From Cytophagaceae bacterium (GTDB lineage Bacteria; Bacteroidota; Bacteroidia; Cytophagales; Spirosomataceae), in NCBI GenBank assembly GCA_005791165.1, contig SXXW01000036.1, forward strand, positions 1 to 54,045: a stretch of DNA of 54,045 nucleotides, given 5' to 3'. Of this stretch, positions 53,461 through 54,045 are shown piece after piece; positions within the stretch are counted from its first letter, which is position 1, and every line of letters starts with the position of its first letter. The translations under genes and the position numbers were made by a program. The notes under the pieces are model-generated. The model saw only the letters and a program-made list of their open reading frames with translations, searched no databases and was not told the DNA's origin.

Positions 53461-54045
53461 ATGATAAAATCCTGCGCAACGATTGCTTTGGTGCCTGAAA
53501 TTACGGCGGGTCCATGGATTTATTGGAATGATTTAGAACAGAGTTTGGTACATGCTTCTTCTTTGGGATTCGATGCGGTGGAATTGTTTACTGCGTCTGC
53601 TGAGGCATTAGATATAACAGAAACCAAAACACTTCTAGAAAAATATAATTTGACAATAGCGGCTGTCGGCACCGGTGCGGGAAAAGTGATCCATGGATTG
53701 ACCTTAACGGATCCGGATGCGGCCATACGAAAAAAAGCTGTAGTGTTTATTGAGTCGATGATCACCTTTGGGGCCGCCTTTGGGGCGCCAGCGATTATTG
53801 GGTCCATGCAGGGAAATGTGGTGGCGGGGGTAGAACGGGAACAGGCGATGCATTGGTTGGCTGATGGCTTGAGTTATTTAGGGATGCATGCGTCAACCTT
53901 AGGAGTCAAATTAATTTATGAGCCTTTAAATAGGTATGAAACTAATTTAATTAATACACTTGGCGATGGAGTTCAGTTTTTAAAGGCTCGTCAAATAGAG
54001 CATGTGGGATTATTGGCCGATTTATTTCACATGAATATTGAGGAG
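53461..54045 (+). CDS. sugar epimerase of the D-tagatose 3-epimerase/xylose isomerase-like family (3' end cut)
   Basis: 195 codons are present before the window edge, with an ATG 4 bp after the dehydrogenase stop. No signal peptide, so cytoplasmic. The visible half is a TIM barrel with WNDLEQSLVHASSLGFDAVELF, IYEPLNRYETN (Glu metal/catalytic ligand) and LLADLFHMNIEE, where D and H are metal ligands, as in ketose 3-epimerases and 5-keto-L-gluconate epimerase-like enzymes. It should epimerise the keto-acid or ketose produced by the dehydrogenase. The exact substrate is unknown. Confidence 0.9.
   Translation, partial: MIKSCATIALVPEITAGPWIYWNDLEQSLVHASSLGFDAVELFTASAEALDITETKTLLEKYNLTIAAVGTGAGKVIHGLTLTDPDAAIRKKAVVFIESMITFGAAFGAPAIIGSMQGNVVAGVEREQAMHWLADGLSYLGMHASTLGVKLIYEPLNRYETNLINTLGDGVQFLKARQIEHVGLLADLFHMNIEE

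Overview
The window looks like a chromosomal stretch of a freshwater- or soil-type Bacteroidetes of the order Cytophagales, possibly Spirosomataceae (family level is inference only). The reasons are an AT-rich sequence, a SusC/SusD pair, candidate promoters ending in the TAnnTTTG box of this phylum, almost no Shine-Dalgarno sites, and strong protein similarity to Cytophagales families. I see 37 protein genes, two of them cut by the window edges, and two short gene remnants. There is no tRNA, rRNA, CRISPR array, intact transposon or recognisable transcription regulator. Nearly every product carries a signal peptide, lipobox, Tat motif or membrane segment.

Layout. (1) 1-3.6 kb: two heparinase II/III-like polysaccharide lyases in one minus-strand operon. 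(2) 3.8-15.4 kb: a DUF4153 membrane protein, a 3-keto-glycoside hydrolase-like DUF1080 protein, a SusD-SusC outer-membrane uptake pair, a GH20 hexosaminidase and two sulfatases. Together these form a polysaccharide utilization locus for a sulfated, probably amino-sugar-containing glycan. (3) 15.5-20.4 kb: a redox block with a three-haem lipoprotein, YceI, a DUF5777 beta-barrel, a Rieske protein, and a cytochrome c-PQQ sugar dehydrogenase fusion. (4) 20.5-21.6 kb: a kelch protein with a duplicated tail. (5) 21.7-29.3 kb: a planctomycete-style four-gene operon encoding PSD1/DUF1549/DUF1553, DUF1501, a membrane cytochrome c multidomain protein and an M20 amidohydrolase. (6) 29.3-37.3 kb: a TIM-barrel sugar isomerase, two alpha/beta hydrolases, a polytopic membrane protein, a phosphoesterase, a second DUF1080 protein and a sorbosone dehydrogenase-like propeller. 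(7) 37.3-47.2 kb: GH31, a DUF4965 six-hairpin protein, a beta-propeller, a GH39-like enzyme, a carboxypeptidase-regulatory-domain protein and an HI0933-type flavoprotein. (8) 47.6-50.2 kb: a large haem-binding dehydrogenase with HEAT repeats. (9) 50.5 kb to the end: a sugar oxidation operon (five-bladed glycosidase, aldo/keto reductase, zinc dehydrogenase, epimerase).

How it may work together (inference): sulfated glycans are cut outside the cell by lyases, sulfatases and glycosidases and imported through SusCD. They are also oxidised in the periplasm by quinoprotein/haem dehydrogenases, with electrons passed to the many c-type haem proteins (five proteins, eight haem motifs) and the Rieske protein. 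DUF1080 proteins and sugar epimerases would handle the keto-sugars. The most unusual sequence-level signals are a strict 7-bp repeat array (18929-18991), a 38-bp tandem repeat (18670-18758), a duplicated gene tail (21558-21590), and the hexamer AAACCT placed 0-8 nt before at least eight start codons.
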